In this document: piece after piece, positions 51,145 through 61,720 of the stretch
How the letters are laid out: each line of letters starts with the position of its first letter
Numbering within the stretch: the first letter of the stretch is position 1
From: Candidatus Methylopumilus turicensis
GTDB taxonomy: Bacteria; Pseudomonadota; Gammaproteobacteria; Burkholderiales; Methylophilaceae
Reading direction: 5' to 3'
Length of the DNA stretch: 64,000 nt
Assembly (NCBI RefSeq): GCF_000953015.1
Contig: NZ_LN794158.1
Coordinates: 124,001-188,000 of the forward strand
Translations under genes and position numbers: made by a program
Notes under the pieces: generated by a model
Databases searched by the model: none
The model's input: the letters and a program-made list of their open reading frames with translations, nothing else
Told to the model about the DNA's origin: nothing

Positions 51145-51963
51145 ATGCGCAATATTATGTCCGACAACATCGTCGAAATTGATAACTTATCGTTTGGCTA
51201 CAAAGGCCGATTGCTGCACAAGGGCATCAATATGGTGTTTCCACGTGGCAAGGTGGTGGCCATTATGGGCGGTAGCGGAAGCGGCAAAACCACCTTACTT
51301 CGTTTGATTGGTGGTCAGCTCAAGCCTAACTTGGGCGAAGTACGTGTTGACGGCGATGTCGTGCACGAGCAAAGCCGTGATGGTTTGTATCAATTGCGCC
51401 GCAAAATGGGCATGTTATTTCAATTTGGTGCGCTTTTTACTGATTTGTCCGTCTTCGAAAATGTCGCGTTCCCGATTCGCGAACATACCAACTTGCCAGA
51501 GTCTATGGTGCGTGACTTTGTGATGCTTAAATTAAATGCGGTAGGCCTTCGAGGCGCACATAATTTAATGCCAACAGAGCTTTCTGGTGGAATGGCCCGC
51601 CGCGTTGCATTGGCGCGCGCTGTTGCGCTAGATCCCCAAATTATCATGTATGACGAGCCGTTTGCTGGTCTTGATCCTATTTCTATGGGTGTGGTGTGTA
51701 ATTTGATTCGTAGTTTGAATGATGCGCTTGGCGCGACTTCAATTGTGGTGACGCACGATGTGCATGAAACCTTCACTTTTGTGGACTACATCTATTTTGT
51801 GTCTGGCGGTGTGGTAGTGGCTGAAGGCACCCCAGATGAACTGCGCAGTTCGTCAATGCCATTTGTACATCAATTTGTGCACGGCGAAGCGGATGGCCCA
51901 GTTCCTTTTCATTATCCTGCCCCAGACTACAGAAAAGAAATGTTAAGAGGCCATGATGCTTAA
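51145..51963 (+). CDS. mlaF: Phospholipid transport ATP-binding protein MlaF
   Basis: MlaF is the ATPase of the MlaFEDB complex that moves phospholipids between inner and outer membranes and keeps outer-membrane asymmetry. The 272-residue protein has Walker A GGSGSGKTT, an ABC signature LSGGMARRVALARA, Walker B IIMYDEPFAGLD and an H-loop TH in VVTHDVHETF. The first residues may start at 51145 or at the ATG at 51157. It overlaps mlaE by 11 bases, and the genes mlaFEDCB follow in order. Confidence 0.94.
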   Translation: MRNIMSDNIVEIDNLSFGYKGRLLHKGINMVFPRGKVVAIMGGSGSGKTTLLRLIGGQLKPNLGEVRVDGDVVHEQSRDGLYQLRRKMGMLFQFGALFTDLSVFENVAFPIREHTNLPESMVRDFVMLKLNAVGLRGAHNLMPTELSGGMARRVALARAVALDPQIIMYDEPFAGLDPISMGVVCNLIRSLNDALGATSIVVTHDVHETFTFVDYIYFVSGGVVVAEGTPDELRSSSMPFVHQFVHGEADGPVPFHYPAPDYRKEMLRGHDA

Positions 51964-52747
51964 GGGGCTATCACGGGTGCTGGTTGGACTTGGTCATCGT
52001 GTAACAGCGGGTATTTGGCGCATTGGTGCTGCTACTCGCCTGTTCTTTTATATTTGGGTTTATCTTATTGAGAGCTTTAAGCGCCCAGGTTTAATTGTGC
52101 GTGAGATTTTCGCCACAGGCGTTCTTTCATTACTCATTATTTTGGTTTCCGCTTTTTTTGTAGGCATGGTGCTTGGTTTGCAGGGCTACAATACACTGCA
52201 GAAGTACGGTTCATCTGAAGCGATTGGTGTCTTGGTCGCTTTATCTTTGGTGCGTGAATTAGGTCCGGTAGTAACAGCACTGTTGTTTGCGGGTCGAGCT
52301 GGGACAGCGATTACCGCAGAAATTGGTCTAATGAAAGCAACCGAACAGTTGTCTGCCATGGAGATGATGGCCGTAAGCCCTGTAGCACGTGTGATTGCGC
52401 CAAGATTCTGGGCTGGTGTGATTTCAATGCCAATTTTGGCTGCATTGTTTTCGATGGTTGGTGTATTAGGTGGTTATTTTGTCGCAGTGCCCATTATTGG
52501 TGTTGATGATGGTGCTTTTTGGTCACAAATGCAGGCGAACGTAGACTTTAGAGATGACATTATGAATGGGGTGATTAAAAGTCTAGTGTTCGGTGTCGTA
52601 TGTACCATGATTGCCTTATTCGAAGGCTACGATGCCCCACCAACAGCTGAGGGCGTGAGTCGTGCAACCACCAGAACAGTTGTGAATTCCTCTTTAGCTG
52701 TATTGGCGATAGACTTTATTTTGACCTCATTTATGATCAGTGTTTAA
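51953..52747 (+). CDS. mlaE: Phospholipid transport permease MlaE
   Basis: MlaE is the membrane permease of the MlaFEDB lipid transporter. The 264-residue protein has five or six hydrophobic segments, the conserved SAFFVGMVLGLQGYNTLQKYGSSEAIGVLVALSLVRELGPVVTALLFAGRAGTAITAEIGLMKATEQ region (a family hallmark, spread over residues about 62-128) and a C-terminal TTRTVVNSSLAVLAIDFILTSFM. It overlaps mlaF by 11 bases and is followed after 36 bases by mlaD. The assignment is clear. Confidence 0.94.
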   Translation: MMLKGLSRVLVGLGHRVTAGIWRIGAATRLFFYIWVYLIESFKRPGLIVREIFATGVLSLLIILVSAFFVGMVLGLQGYNTLQKYGSSEAIGVLVALSLVRELGPVVTALLFAGRAGTAITAEIGLMKATEQLSAMEMMAVSPVARVIAPRFWAGVISMPILAALFSMVGVLGGYFVAVPIIGVDDGAFWSQMQANVDFRDDIMNGVIKSLVFGVVCTMIALFEGYDAPPTAEGVSRATTRTVVNSSLAVLAIDFILTSFMISV

Positions 52748-52783
52748 TTTTTTGAATGGAAACAGTAGTAAATTGGAGATGGC

Positions 52784-53272
52784 ATGGAACGCACAACAAT
52801 AGATTTATGGGTGGGAGTGTTTGTCGCCTTAGGCTTAGCTGCCATATTTGGTCTAGCGCTCAAAGTCGGTAATCTGACATCAAGTAATGTTGGTGAAACT
52901 TATACGGTGACTGCAGCATTTGAAAATATTGGTGGTTTGAAACCACATGCGCCGGTGAAAAGCGCTGGTGTTGTTATCGGCCGCGTAGATGGCATTGTGT
53001 TTGATAGCAAAGACTATGAAGCCAAAGTGACCATTAAGTTAGATAAACGTTATCCATTCCCTGTGGATACGTTTGCGAACATATACACTGCCGGTTTGCT
53101 TGGTGAGCAGTATGTTGGTTTAGAAGCTGGTGGCGATGAAGTGGTCCTTAAAGATGGCGACAAAATCTCATATACGCAAGATGCAGTGGTTTTAGAAAAA
53201 ATGATTAGTCAGTTCTTATATAACAAGGCTTCAGATAACAAATCTTCTGAAACAACAAAGGCGGCAGAATAA
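52784..53272 (+). CDS. mlaD: MCE-domain lipid-binding protein MlaD
   Basis: MlaD is a membrane-anchored hexameric ring of MCE domains that forms a lipid-binding channel over MlaE. The 162-residue protein has an N-terminal anchor (TTIDLWVGVFVALGLAAIFGLALKV) and one MCE domain with FENIGGLKPHAPVKSAGVVIGRV and IYTAGLLGEQYVGLEAGG, the conserved core. A C-terminal Ser/Lys-rich tail (KASDNKSSETTKAAE) follows. One base separates its stop from mlaC. Confidence 0.93.
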   Translation: MERTTIDLWVGVFVALGLAAIFGLALKVGNLTSSNVGETYTVTAAFENIGGLKPHAPVKSAGVVIGRVDGIVFDSKDYEAKVTIKLDKRYPFPVDTFANIYTAGLLGEQYVGLEAGGDEVVLKDGDKISYTQDAVVLEKMISQFLYNKASDNKSSETTKAAE

Positions 53273-53273
53273 T

Positions 53274-53891
53274 ATGAAATATGTAATGACTATTTACGTT
53301 GGTTTGATAATGATTGCTTATTCAGCTATAGCCCAAGCCATTGTTCCAGCCGATGTTTTTGTAAAGTCAGTGGCAGATGAAGTATTAAGCATCGTCAAAA
53401 AAGATAAAGACATCCAGAACGGTGACCAAGCGAAGGTTTTTGCATTGGCTGAAGAGAAAATTGTACCTAACTTTAATTTTGACCATGTTTGTAAGCTGGT
53501 ATTGGGTAAAAATTTCAGTAAAGCAACTAAAGAGCAACAAGAAGCATTTGAGCGTGAATTTCGTAGTTTATTAATTAGAACCTATGCCTCGGCATTGTCA
53601 AAATATCGAAATCAAACGATTGAATACAAACCGCTTCGCGAAGCCGCTGATGATAAGCAAGTTGTGATTAAAACACTTATTTTACAACCTGGCGGTCAAC
53701 CACTTGGCGTGGACTACAGTGTTGAACAAGTTGGTGATGCATGGAAAGTTTATGACATTACCATTGAAGGTGTGAGCTTAGTGACGAACTATCGCGGCCA
53801 GTTCAGCAGTGAAATACGTCAGGGTGGTATGGATGGCCTGATTCAAAAGCTTGTCGACAAAAACAAAAGTAATGCCGCCGCAAAAAAATAA
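53274..53891 (+). CDS. mlaC: Periplasmic phospholipid carrier MlaC
   Basis: MlaC is the soluble periplasmic shuttle that carries phospholipids between the Mla complexes of the two membranes. The 205-residue protein has a signal peptide (YVMTIYVGLIMIAYSAIAQA) and the family segments IVPNFNFDHVCKLVLGKNF, FEREFRSLLIRTYASALSKY and VYDITIEGVSLVTNYRGQFSSEI, which are diagnostic. A Lys/Asn/Ala-rich end follows. It starts one base after mlaD in the same operon. The predicted fold is alpha/beta with a lipid pocket, as in E. coli. Confidence 0.92.
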   Translation: MKYVMTIYVGLIMIAYSAIAQAIVPADVFVKSVADEVLSIVKKDKDIQNGDQAKVFALAEEKIVPNFNFDHVCKLVLGKNFSKATKEQQEAFEREFRSLLIRTYASALSKYRNQTIEYKPLREAADDKQVVIKTLILQPGGQPLGVDYSVEQVGDAWKVYDITIEGVSLVTNYRGQFSSEIRQGGMDGLIQKLVDKNKSNAAAKK

Positions 53892-53922
53892 TTCATTTTG
53901 ATAAAATACACTGAGAAATTAA

Positions 53923-54210
53923 TTGGCCCAAATCAATAAATCAGATAGCCGCTGGGATATCGATGGCGATATCACTATCGCTCAAACACAGGCGCTATTG
54001 GTTGAAGGTAATACGATGCCGATGTCGGGGTCTCTATTGATTGATTTTTCAAAGGTCAGTCACGTTGATACAGCAAGCATAAGCTTGATGTTTGAATGGC
54101 TTCGCCAGGCACAGGATAAAAAGTGCGACTTGCGATTTTCAAATTTCCCTAAAAATCTATTAAGTTTGCTAGCGCTTTATGGCGTCACTGATTTAATCCC
54201 CTCAAATTAG
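53923..54210 (+). CDS. mlaB: STAS-domain protein MlaB
   Basis: MlaB is the STAS-domain subunit that binds MlaF and stimulates or stabilises the ATPase. The 95-residue protein has a STAS layout: strand SGSLLIDFSKVSHVDTASISLMFEWLRQAQDKKCDLRFSNFP, in which the Asp-Thr-Ala-Ser motif marks the phosphorylation-like loop, then a C-terminal helix. The start is a TTG at 53923 (LAQINKSDS in the codon sense); no ATG fits the family N-terminus. It lies 31 bases after mlaC and completes mlaFEDCB. A new operon for an ABC exporter follows after 43 bases. Confidence 0.85.
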   Translation: MAQINKSDSRWDIDGDITIAQTQALLVEGNTMPMSGSLLIDFSKVSHVDTASISLMFEWLRQAQDKKCDLRFSNFPKNLLSLLALYGVTDLIPSN

Positions 54211-54253
54211 TAATTAAATTAAAAAATGGGCAATTTATCGGCCCTAGGAATCC

Positions 54254-55153
54254 ATGACGCCCGCTATTAAAATCGAGCAAGTACACAAGCAGTTTGGTGC
54301 ATTGCATGCACTAAGAGGTGTTGACTTGACCATTGAGCAGGGGGAGTTTTTTGCTTTACTAGGCCCTAATGGGGCAGGTAAATCAACGCTGATTAACTTG
54401 CTGGCTGGTTTGTTGCGTCCTTCCAGTGGCAATCTTTCAGTGATGGGGAATGACGTGATGGCGCAATATCGCCAAGCACGCCACGCGTTGGGAGTTGTGC
54501 CTCAAGAGTTGGTGTTTGACCCATTTTTTAATGTGCGTGAAATGTTGCGTTTTCAAGCCGGTTATTTCGGTAAAGGCCCTGAAAACGACCCATGGATAGA
54601 CGAAGTGATTGAGTCTTTGGGGCTCACGGATAAAGTGAATACAAACATGCGCCGCTTATCTGGCGGCATGAAACGTCGTGCACTTATTGCGCAAGCTTTG
54701 GTGCATAAGCCGCCTGTGATTGTGCTGGATGAGCCAACTGCTGGCGTAGACGTTGAGTTGCGCTATATGTTATGGGAATTTATTAAGCGATTGAATCGCG
54801 AAGGTCATACCATTATTCTCACCACGCATTATTTGGAAGAAGCTGAAGCCTTATGTTCGCGTGTTGCTCTGCTAAAACAGGGCGAAGTGATTGCCCTCGA
54901 TAGCACAAAAAACTTATTGGCGAGCATGCCAGGTAAAAAATTACGCCTCAAATTGGCGAGTGAATTGCCACCCTCTTTAATTGGCATGGTGCGTCATCAA
55001 GAAACGCAAGACTACACGCTATCACTCAATGCGATTAATCAAGTGGAATATGTTTTGGCTGAATTAAGAAGTGCCAATGTGGCGGTGGAAGATATGCAGT
55101 TGATTGAGCCAGATTTGGAAGACGTGTTTGTTGATTTAATGGGGCGGGCATGA
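54254..55153 (+). CDS. ABC transporter ATP-binding protein (YadG-like)
   Basis: This 299-residue ATPase belongs to the YadG/CcmA-type ABC-2 exporters. It has the Walker A GPNGAGKST, the Q-loop VPQELVFDPFF, the ABC signature LSGGMKRRALIAQAL, the Walker B VIVLDEPTAGVD and the H-loop TTHYLEEAEAL. The C-terminal extra domain of about 70 residues is the type found in ABC-2 ATPases. It overlaps the permease gene by four bases, so the two form one transporter. The exported substrate is unknown; the pair is often adjacent to the mla genes in Betaproteobacteria. Confidence 0.9.
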   Translation: MTPAIKIEQVHKQFGALHALRGVDLTIEQGEFFALLGPNGAGKSTLINLLAGLLRPSSGNLSVMGNDVMAQYRQARHALGVVPQELVFDPFFNVREMLRFQAGYFGKGPENDPWIDEVIESLGLTDKVNTNMRRLSGGMKRRALIAQALVHKPPVIVLDEPTAGVDVELRYMLWEFIKRLNREGHTIILTTHYLEEAEALCSRVALLKQGEVIALDSTKNLLASMPGKKLRLKLASELPPSLIGMVRHQETQDYTLSLNAINQVEYVLAELRSANVAVEDMQLIEPDLEDVFVDLMGRA

Positions 55154-55926
55154 GTTTAATTAGCCAGCGTTTTCGTGGTCCTTGGACATTATTCAAAAAA
55201 GAGATGCTTCGTTTTTGGCGCGTCAGTTTCCAAACGGTAGCAGCACCCGTCATGACGGCGCTCTTGTATTTGTTAATTTTTTCGCATGTGCTGGGTGAGC
55301 GTGTTGAGGTATACCCCGGCGTGGCTTATACCGCATTCTTGATTCCTGGCTTAATGATGATGTCTGTTTTGCAGAATGCCTTTGCAAATAGCTCATCAAG
55401 CCTTATTCAATCAAAAGTAATGGGGAGCATTATTTTTGTGCTACTGACACCATTAAGTTATTTGGAATTCTTTTTGGCGTTTTTAGCGGCGTCCATTATT
55501 AGAGGATTGGTCGTTGGTTTGAGTATTTATTTAGTGGCAATTTGCTTTATTGATTTGCCATTGGTGCACCCATGGTTTATTTTGGCGTTCGCGTTATTTG
55601 GTAGCGGTATGTTAGGGGCATTTGGGATTATTGCAGGCTTATGGGCTGAAAAATTCGATCAAATGGCCGCTTTCCAAAACTTTGTCATCATGCCACTGTC
55701 ATTCTTGTCAGGCGTGTTTTATTCGATTCATTCGCTGCCGCCATTTTGGCAACAAGTTTCGCATTTAAACCCATTTTTTTACATGATTGATGGTTTTAGA
55801 TATGGCTTCTTTGGGCAAGGCGACATCTCAGCTTGGTTTAGTTTGAGTGTTGTTGTGGGGAGCTTTGTTGTCCTATCATTGGTGACAATTGGCATGTTAA
55901 AAGCTGGATATAAATTACGGGGTTAA
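55150..55926 (+). CDS. ABC-2 type transporter permease (YadH-like)
   Basis: This 258-residue ABC-2 permease has six hydrophobic segments and a family marker near the C-terminus (PLSFLSGVFYSIHSLPPFWQQVSHLNPFFYMIDGFRYGFFG), which is typical of YadH-type exporters. The N-terminus carries an amphipathic RFRGPWTLFKKEMLRFWRVSFQT segment. It is translationally coupled to the ATP-binding gene through an ATGA overlap and is followed one base later by ibaG. The substrate is unknown. Confidence 0.9.
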   Translation: MSLISQRFRGPWTLFKKEMLRFWRVSFQTVAAPVMTALLYLLIFSHVLGERVEVYPGVAYTAFLIPGLMMMSVLQNAFANSSSSLIQSKVMGSIIFVLLTPLSYLEFFLAFLAASIIRGLVVGLSIYLVAICFIDLPLVHPWFILAFALFGSGMLGAFGIIAGLWAEKFDQMAAFQNFVIMPLSFLSGVFYSIHSLPPFWQQVSHLNPFFYMIDGFRYGFFGQGDISAWFSLSVVVGSFVVLSLVTIGMLKAGYKLRG

Positions 55927-55927
55927 G

Positions 55928-56179
55928 ATGTTAAGTGCGGATGAGTTAAAAACCTATATTACGAATGGCCTTATATGCGAGCATGTCGCAGTGCTTGGGG
56001 ATGATGGGCAGCATTTTGAAGCCATTATTGTGAGTGCGGCTTTTGTAGGTAAGAATATGGTGCAACAGCATCAATTAGTTTATCAAGCGCTGGGCGATAG
56101 AATGCGCTCAGAAATACATGCGCTTTCAATGCGCACTTTTACACCCGATGCCTGGCAGGCTAATGGTAAGCGGGCTTAA
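55928..56179 (+). CDS. ibaG: BolA-family protein IbaG/YrbA
   Basis: This 83-residue BolA-like protein resembles IbaG (YrbA), which binds the monothiol glutaredoxin and has a role in iron-sulfur or acid-stress functions. The family helix-strand motif is present: GDDGQHFEAIIVSAAFVGKNMVQQHQLVYQALGDRMRSEIHALSMRTFTP, with the conserved His of V-x-x-Q-H-Q-L/R and the HALSMRTFTPxxW ending. It is adjacent to the glutaredoxin gene, its expected partner, separated by 26 bases. Position next to murA and mla genes is conserved in many Gram-negatives. Confidence 0.9.
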   Translation: MLSADELKTYITNGLICEHVAVLGDDGQHFEAIIVSAAFVGKNMVQQHQLVYQALGDRMRSEIHALSMRTFTPDAWQANGKRA

Positions 56180-56205
56180 AAAAGAATTTTTATTAGGAGT
56201 TAAGT

Positions 56206-56523
56206 ATGGATGTTCAAGCAGCAATTAAGAGTCAAGTAACTAGCAACCCTGTTGTGCTTTACATGAAGGGCAGTCCTAAATTTCCACAATGTGGTTTTTC
56301 TGGTTTAGCGATTCAAATTTTACAAGCATGTGGTGTGCAGAATTTAGTGGCGGTGGACGTGTTAGCTGATCCAGCAATTCGTGATGGGATTAAGGTTTAC
56401 GCAAACTGGCCAACGATTCCTCAACTTTATATCAATGGTGAGTTCGTTGGTGGTTCAGACATTATGCGCAGTATGTATGAACAAGGTGAATTACAAAAAC
56501 TATTAGCGGAAGTGGCTGCTTAA
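56206..56523 (+). CDS. grxD: Monothiol glutaredoxin Grx4-type
   Basis: This 105-residue monothiol glutaredoxin carries an iron-sulfur cluster between subunits or with BolA. The active motif is CGFS with Cys29 (SPKFPQCGFSGLAI), followed by ANWPTIPQLYINGEFVGGSDIM, the family's TIPQ...GGSDI substrate-binding segment. The ATG at 56206 is preceded by AGGAG. It sits between ibaG and murA: a Grx4-BolA pair is expected to form a [2Fe-2S] complex. The murA start follows directly after the stop codon. Confidence 0.93.
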   Translation: MDVQAAIKSQVTSNPVVLYMKGSPKFPQCGFSGLAIQILQACGVQNLVAVDVLADPAIRDGIKVYANWPTIPQLYINGEFVGGSDIMRSMYEQGELQKLLAEVAA

Positions 56524-57789
<1,266 letters not shown>

Positions 57790-57810
57790 ATAACGAAAAC
57801 TAATGACAAC

Positions 57811-58449
57811 ATGATTACCATTGCACTTTCAAAAGGCAGAATCTTCCAAGAAACCACACCATTATTGGCGGCGGCAGGTATCCATGCGCTTGAAGATCCT
57901 GAAGCCTCACGTAAGTTGATTTTGCCAACGAATCGCGATGATGTGCGTTTGATTATTGTGCGTGCTTCCGATGTGCCAACCTATGTGCAATATGGCGCTG
58001 CCGATTTGGGCATTGCAGGTAAAGACGTCCTAGATGAGCATGGCGGAGAAGGTCTTTATCAGCCGATTGACTTGCAAATCGCAAAATGCAAAATGATGGT
58101 CGCGGTGCGTGAAGATTTTGATTATTTTGCTTCTATTCGAAGCGGTGCGCGTCTTAAAGTCGTCACTAAATATGTTAAAACGGCGCGTGAACATTTTGCT
58201 GCTAAAGGCATGCACGTAGATTTAATTAAGCTTTACGGTTCAATGGAGCTTGGCCCTTTAGTGGGCTTGGCTGATGTGATTGTGGATTTGGTCAGCACAG
58301 GGAGCACCCTGCGTGCGAACAATCTCAAAGCGGTTGAAGAGGTGGGGGAGGTCAGTTCACGCTTGGTGGTTAATCAAGCTTCCTTCAAGCTCAATCGCGC
58401 TAAATTACAGCCTATGATGGATGCTTTTATCGGCGCTATCGGTAAGTAA
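57811..58449 (+). CDS. hisG: ATP phosphoribosyltransferase HisG (short form)
   Basis: HisG catalyses the first step of histidine synthesis, joining ATP and PRPP. The 212-residue protein is the short form, which lacks the C-terminal regulatory domain and generally works with a HisZ subunit. HisG motifs are [37 protein letters not shown], and the PRPP-binding [14 protein letters not shown]. HisZ is not in the window and should lie elsewhere. It follows murA by 21 bases and starts the his genes. Confidence 0.95.
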   Translation: MITIALSKGRIFQETTPLLAAAGIHALEDPEASRKLILPTNRDDVRLIIVRASDVPTYVQYGAADLGIAGKDVLDEHGGEGLYQPIDLQIAKCKMMVAVREDFDYFASIRSGARLKVVTKYVKTAREHFAAKGMHVDLIKLYGSMELGPLVGLADVIVDLVSTGSTLRANNLKAVEEVGEVSSRLVVNQASFKLNRAKLQPMMDAFIGAIGK

Positions 58450-58487
58450 TTATTTAAAATAGATATTAGAAACAGGTTCAATTGACT

Positions 58488-59798
58488 ATGAGTGCAGAAA
58501 TTAAACTTAGACGTTTTTCCAGTACAGATGCTGATTTTGATAGCAAATTAAAAGCATTGCTCGCATTTGAAACTGCACAAGACGACAGTGTTGATGAGGT
58601 GGTTGCGAATATTCTCAAAGACGTGAAAAAGCGTGGCGATGCTGCGGTCTTGGAGTACACCAACCGCTTTGATAAAACCAATGCGACTTCTTTGACGCAA
58701 TTGGAAATTCCTCAAGCTGAGCTTTTAGCTGCATTAAATGGCTTACCAGCCGAACAGCGTGATGCTTTAAAAGCTGCGGCTGATCGTGTTCGTTCTTACC
58801 ATGAAAAGCAATTGATGGCTTCGTGGCAATACACTGAAGCGGATGGCACAATTTTAGGTCAGCAAGTCACTGCTTTAGACCGTGTAGGCCTTTACGTGCC
58901 GGGAGGCAAAGCTGCTTATCCATCTTCCGTCTTGATGAATGCGATTCCAGCTAAAGTGGCGGGTGTTGAAGAGTTGATTATGGTAGTGCCAACGCCTCAT
59001 GGCGAGAAAAACCAATTGGTCTTAGCTGCTGCAGCGATTGCTGGTGTTGACCGTGTGTTCTGTATTGGCGGTGCGCAAGGCGTTGGCGCGATGGCTTACG
59101 GAACTGAAACGGTGCCACAAGTCGATAAAATCGTAGGCCCAGGCAATGCTTATGTGGCTGCTGCAAAGCGCCGTGTATTTGGTTTTGTTGGTATTGATAT
59201 GGTCGCTGGACCTTCCGAGATTTTAGTGATTTGTGATGGCAAAACCAATCCTGATTGGGTAGCGATGGATTTGTTCAGCCAGGCGGAGCATGATGAGTTG
59301 GCACAAGCTATCTTGCTCAGTCCAGATGCTGCTTTCTTGGATCAAGTGTATGCCAGCATTCAAACGCTAGTGAAAACCATGCCACGTCAAGACATCATCT
59401 CTACTTCATTGACAGATCGTGGCGCTTTAATTCAAGTGCGCGATTTGGATGAGGCCGCTGAAATCAGTAACTACATTGCGCCTGAGCATTTAGAGCTGTC
59501 GCTTGAAGACCCGCTCGCATTCAGCAAAAAAATCAAACATGCGGGTGCTATTTTTATGGGTCGTGATACTTGCGAGGCACTTGGCGATTATTGCGCAGGC
59601 CCGAATCATGTGCTGCCAACTTCACGGACTGCACGTTTTTCATCGCCATTAGGTGTTTATGACTTCCAAAAACGCTCAAGCCTAATCTTTGTTTCGTCAG
59701 CGGGCGCACAAACATTGGGTAAAGTTGCCGCGACTTTGGCTTATGGCGAAGGGCTGCAAGCGCACGCCCAATCTGCGGAATATAGACTAAAAAAATGA
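58488..59798 (+). CDS. hisD: Histidinol dehydrogenase HisD
   Basis: HisD oxidises L-histidinol to histidine in two NAD-dependent steps using zinc. The 436-residue protein (usual about 430) has [45 protein letters not shown], the [13 protein letters not shown] zinc region (Gln and His ligands) and C-terminal [19 protein letters not shown] prefer the ATG at 58488 (MSAEIKL) to the TTG at 58482. It overlaps hisC by four bases, an ATGA junction. Confidence 0.96.
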   Translation: MSAEIKLRRFSSTDADFDSKLKALLAFETAQDDSVDEVVANILKDVKKRGDAAVLEYTNRFDKTNATSLTQLEIPQAELLAALNGLPAEQRDALKAAADRVRSYHEKQLMASWQYTEADGTILGQQVTALDRVGLYVPGGKAAYPSSVLMNAIPAKVAGVEELIMVVPTPHGEKNQLVLAAAAIAGVDRVFCIGGAQGVGAMAYGTETVPQVDKIVGPGNAYVAAAKRRVFGFVGIDMVAGPSEILVICDGKTNPDWVAMDLFSQAEHDELAQAILLSPDAAFLDQVYASIQTLVKTMPRQDIISTSLTDRGALIQVRDLDEAAEISNYIAPEHLELSLEDPLAFSKKIKHAGAIFMGRDTCEALGDYCAGPNHVLPTSRTARFSSPLGVYDFQKRSSLIFVSSAGAQTLGKVAATLAYGEGLQAHAQSAEYRLKK

Positions 59799-60859
59799 GC
59801 CAATACTGGAGCAAGCTTGTTCACTCGCTGACACCCTACGTGCCAGGCGAACAGCCTAAAATCAACAATCTCATTAAGTTAAATACTAATGAGAACCCTT
59901 ATGGGCCAAGTCCAAAGGTGATTGCTGCTTTGCAGAAAGAAGCTGCTGATACCTTGCGTCTTTATCCAGATCCAAATTCTGATGCGCTTAAACAAGCGGT
60001 TGCTAAATATCATGGATTAAATAGCAATCAAGTGTTTGTTGGAAATGGCTCTGATGAAGTGTTGGCACATGTTTTTAACGCATTGCTTAAGCATGATAAG
60101 CCTGTTTTATTTCCGGATATTACTTACAGTTTTTATCCTGTTTACTGCGGACTGTACGAAATTGAATTTGAAACAGTGCCGCTAAACGACACATTCGAAA
60201 TCAAAGTCGACGATTACTCTAAGGCAAATGGTGGAATTATTTTCCCAAACCCTAATGCGCCTACTGGGCGTTTAGTTGCCCTTGCAGACATTGAGCGGTT
60301 GTTGAAACACAACACAGATTCTGTCGTGGTGATCGATGAAGCTTATGTGGATTTTGGTGGTGAATCAGCAGTTAGGCTGGTGAACCAATACCCACAATTA
60401 TTAGTAACTCACACCCTATCAAAGGGTCGTTCGCTTGCTGGGTTGCGGGTTGGTTATGCCGTCGGCCATCCAGACCTCATTGATGCGCTTCACCGAGTTA
60501 AAGACAGTTTTAACTCCTATCCGCTTGATCGTTTTGCCCAAGCTGGGGCAATTGCGGCAATGGAAGACCAGGCCTATTTTGAAAATTGTTGTCAGCGCGT
60601 GATTGAAACTCGCAGGGTAGTTGTAGAAGCGATGCAGCGCCTAGGTTTTGAAGTCCTGCCTTCAGGGGCCAATTTCATTTTTGCGCGACACCCAAATCAT
60701 GATGCAGCCCATTTATCTGGATTGTTAAGGGAACAAAAAATCATTGTTCGTCATTTCAAAAAGCCAGCACGAATTAATCAGTTTTTGCGCATCACTATTG
60801 GTACAGATCTTGAGTGTCAAGCGCTGACATCTGCCTTAGAAAGCATGATTAAATCGTAA
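59795..60859 (+). CDS. hisC: Histidinol-phosphate aminotransferase HisC
   Basis: HisC is the PLP-dependent enzyme that transaminates imidazole acetol phosphate to histidinol phosphate with glutamate. The 354-residue protein (usual about 350-360) shows the class I/II aminotransferase fold: [18 protein letters not shown], the PLP-binding NGSDEVL and [20 protein letters not shown] with the Schiff-base Lys, and NPNAPTGRL. It overlaps hisD by four bases. After its stop comes a promoter, the hps gene and a terminator, so the his operon is interrupted here. Confidence 0.95.
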   Translation: MSQYWSKLVHSLTPYVPGEQPKINNLIKLNTNENPYGPSPKVIAALQKEAADTLRLYPDPNSDALKQAVAKYHGLNSNQVFVGNGSDEVLAHVFNALLKHDKPVLFPDITYSFYPVYCGLYEIEFETVPLNDTFEIKVDDYSKANGGIIFPNPNAPTGRLVALADIERLLKHNTDSVVVIDEAYVDFGGESAVRLVNQYPQLLVTHTLSKGRSLAGLRVGYAVGHPDLIDALHRVKDSFNSYPLDRFAQAGAIAAMEDQAYFENCCQRVIETRRVVVEAMQRLGFEVLPSGANFIFARHPNHDAAHLSGLLREQKIIVRHFKKPARINQFLRITIGTDLECQALTSALESMIKS

Positions 60860-60865
60860 ACAGTT

Positions 60866-60926
60866 TTGACCAAATAGAGAAATCGTTATATAAAGTCATT
60901 TTTGGTAAATCAGTATCTATTTACCA
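60866..60926 (+). promoter_or_regulatory. Promoter and operator-like inverted repeat of hps
   Basis: A TTGACC (60866-60871) and TATAAA (60889-60894), 17 bases apart, match the sigma70 consensus well. An inverted repeat TGGTAAAT (60903-60910) and ATTTACCA (60919-60926) with an 8-base spacer lies at the predicted transcription start, as a repressor operator or stabilising 5' hairpin would. The gene starts at 60999 with AGCGGAGGAAG before the ATG. Confidence 0.6.
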
Positions 60927-60998
60927 TTAAGTTCATAAAAAAATGTATCATTACGCGGTAGTTAAATCGTAAACGTGTAATTAAGCGGAGGAAGTAAC

Positions 60999-61676
60999 AT
61001 GGCATTAACACAAATGGCTTTAGACTCATTGGATTTTGACGCAACAGTAGCATTGGCTACAAAAGTTGCTCCACATGTTGATATTCTTGAAATTGGCACA
61101 CCATGCATTAAGCATAACGGTATCAAATTGCTTGAAACACTTCGTGCTAAATTCCCAAACAACAAAATCTTAGTTGACTTAAAAACAGCGGATGCTGGTT
61201 TTTACGAAGCTGAGCCGTTTTACAAAGCTGGTGCAGACATCTGTACAGTTTTGGGCACTTCAGATATTGGCACTGTAAAAGGTGTAATCGATGTAGCTAA
61301 CAAGTACGGCAAAAAAGCACAAGTTGACTTGATCAACGTTGCTGACAAAAAGGCATTAACAGAACAAGTTGCTAAACTTGGTGCGCATATTATTGGTGTG
61401 CATACTGGTTTAGATCAACAAGCTGCAGGTCAAACACCATTTGCAGATTTGGCATTAGTGGCTGGTTTGAAATTAGGCGTTGAGATCTCTGTTGCTGGTG
61501 GCGTTAAAGCTTCTACAGCTGCTCAAGTACGTGATGCTGGCGCAACAATCATTGTTGCTGGTGCTGCAATTTACGGTGCTGCTGATCCTGCTGCTTCTGC
61601 TGCAGAAATCACAGCAATTGCACACGGTGGCAAATCAGGTGGTTTGTTCGGTTGGTTGAAAGGTTTATTTAGCTAA
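60999..61676 (+). CDS. hps: 3-hexulose-6-phosphate synthase (Hps)
   Basis: Hps joins formaldehyde and ribulose 5-phosphate to hexulose 6-phosphate, the key reaction of the ribulose monophosphate pathway in methylotrophs. The 225-residue protein is an (alpha/beta)8 barrel of the OMP decarboxylase superfamily, with HVDILEIGTPCIKHNG and the catalytic KILVDLKTADAG (Asp-Lys-Asp type triad), then GVHTGLDQQAAGQTPF, EISVAGGVKAST and IIVAGAAIYGAADP. The C-terminal 18 residues (HGGKSGGLFGWLKGLFS) are a tail not usual for the family. A strong Shine-Dalgarno (GGAGGAAG) and its own promoter and terminator suggest high expression. It lies between hisC and hisB. Confidence 0.95.
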   Translation: MALTQMALDSLDFDATVALATKVAPHVDILEIGTPCIKHNGIKLLETLRAKFPNNKILVDLKTADAGFYEAEPFYKAGADICTVLGTSDIGTVKGVIDVANKYGKKAQVDLINVADKKALTEQVAKLGAHIIGVHTGLDQQAAGQTPFADLALVAGLKLGVEISVAGGVKASTAAQVRDAGATIIVAGAAIYGAADPAASAAEITAIAHGGKSGGLFGWLKGLFS

Positions 61677-61720
61677 TATTAAGTTGGCTAAATAAAAAAG
61701 GTATTAAACGACCATACTAG

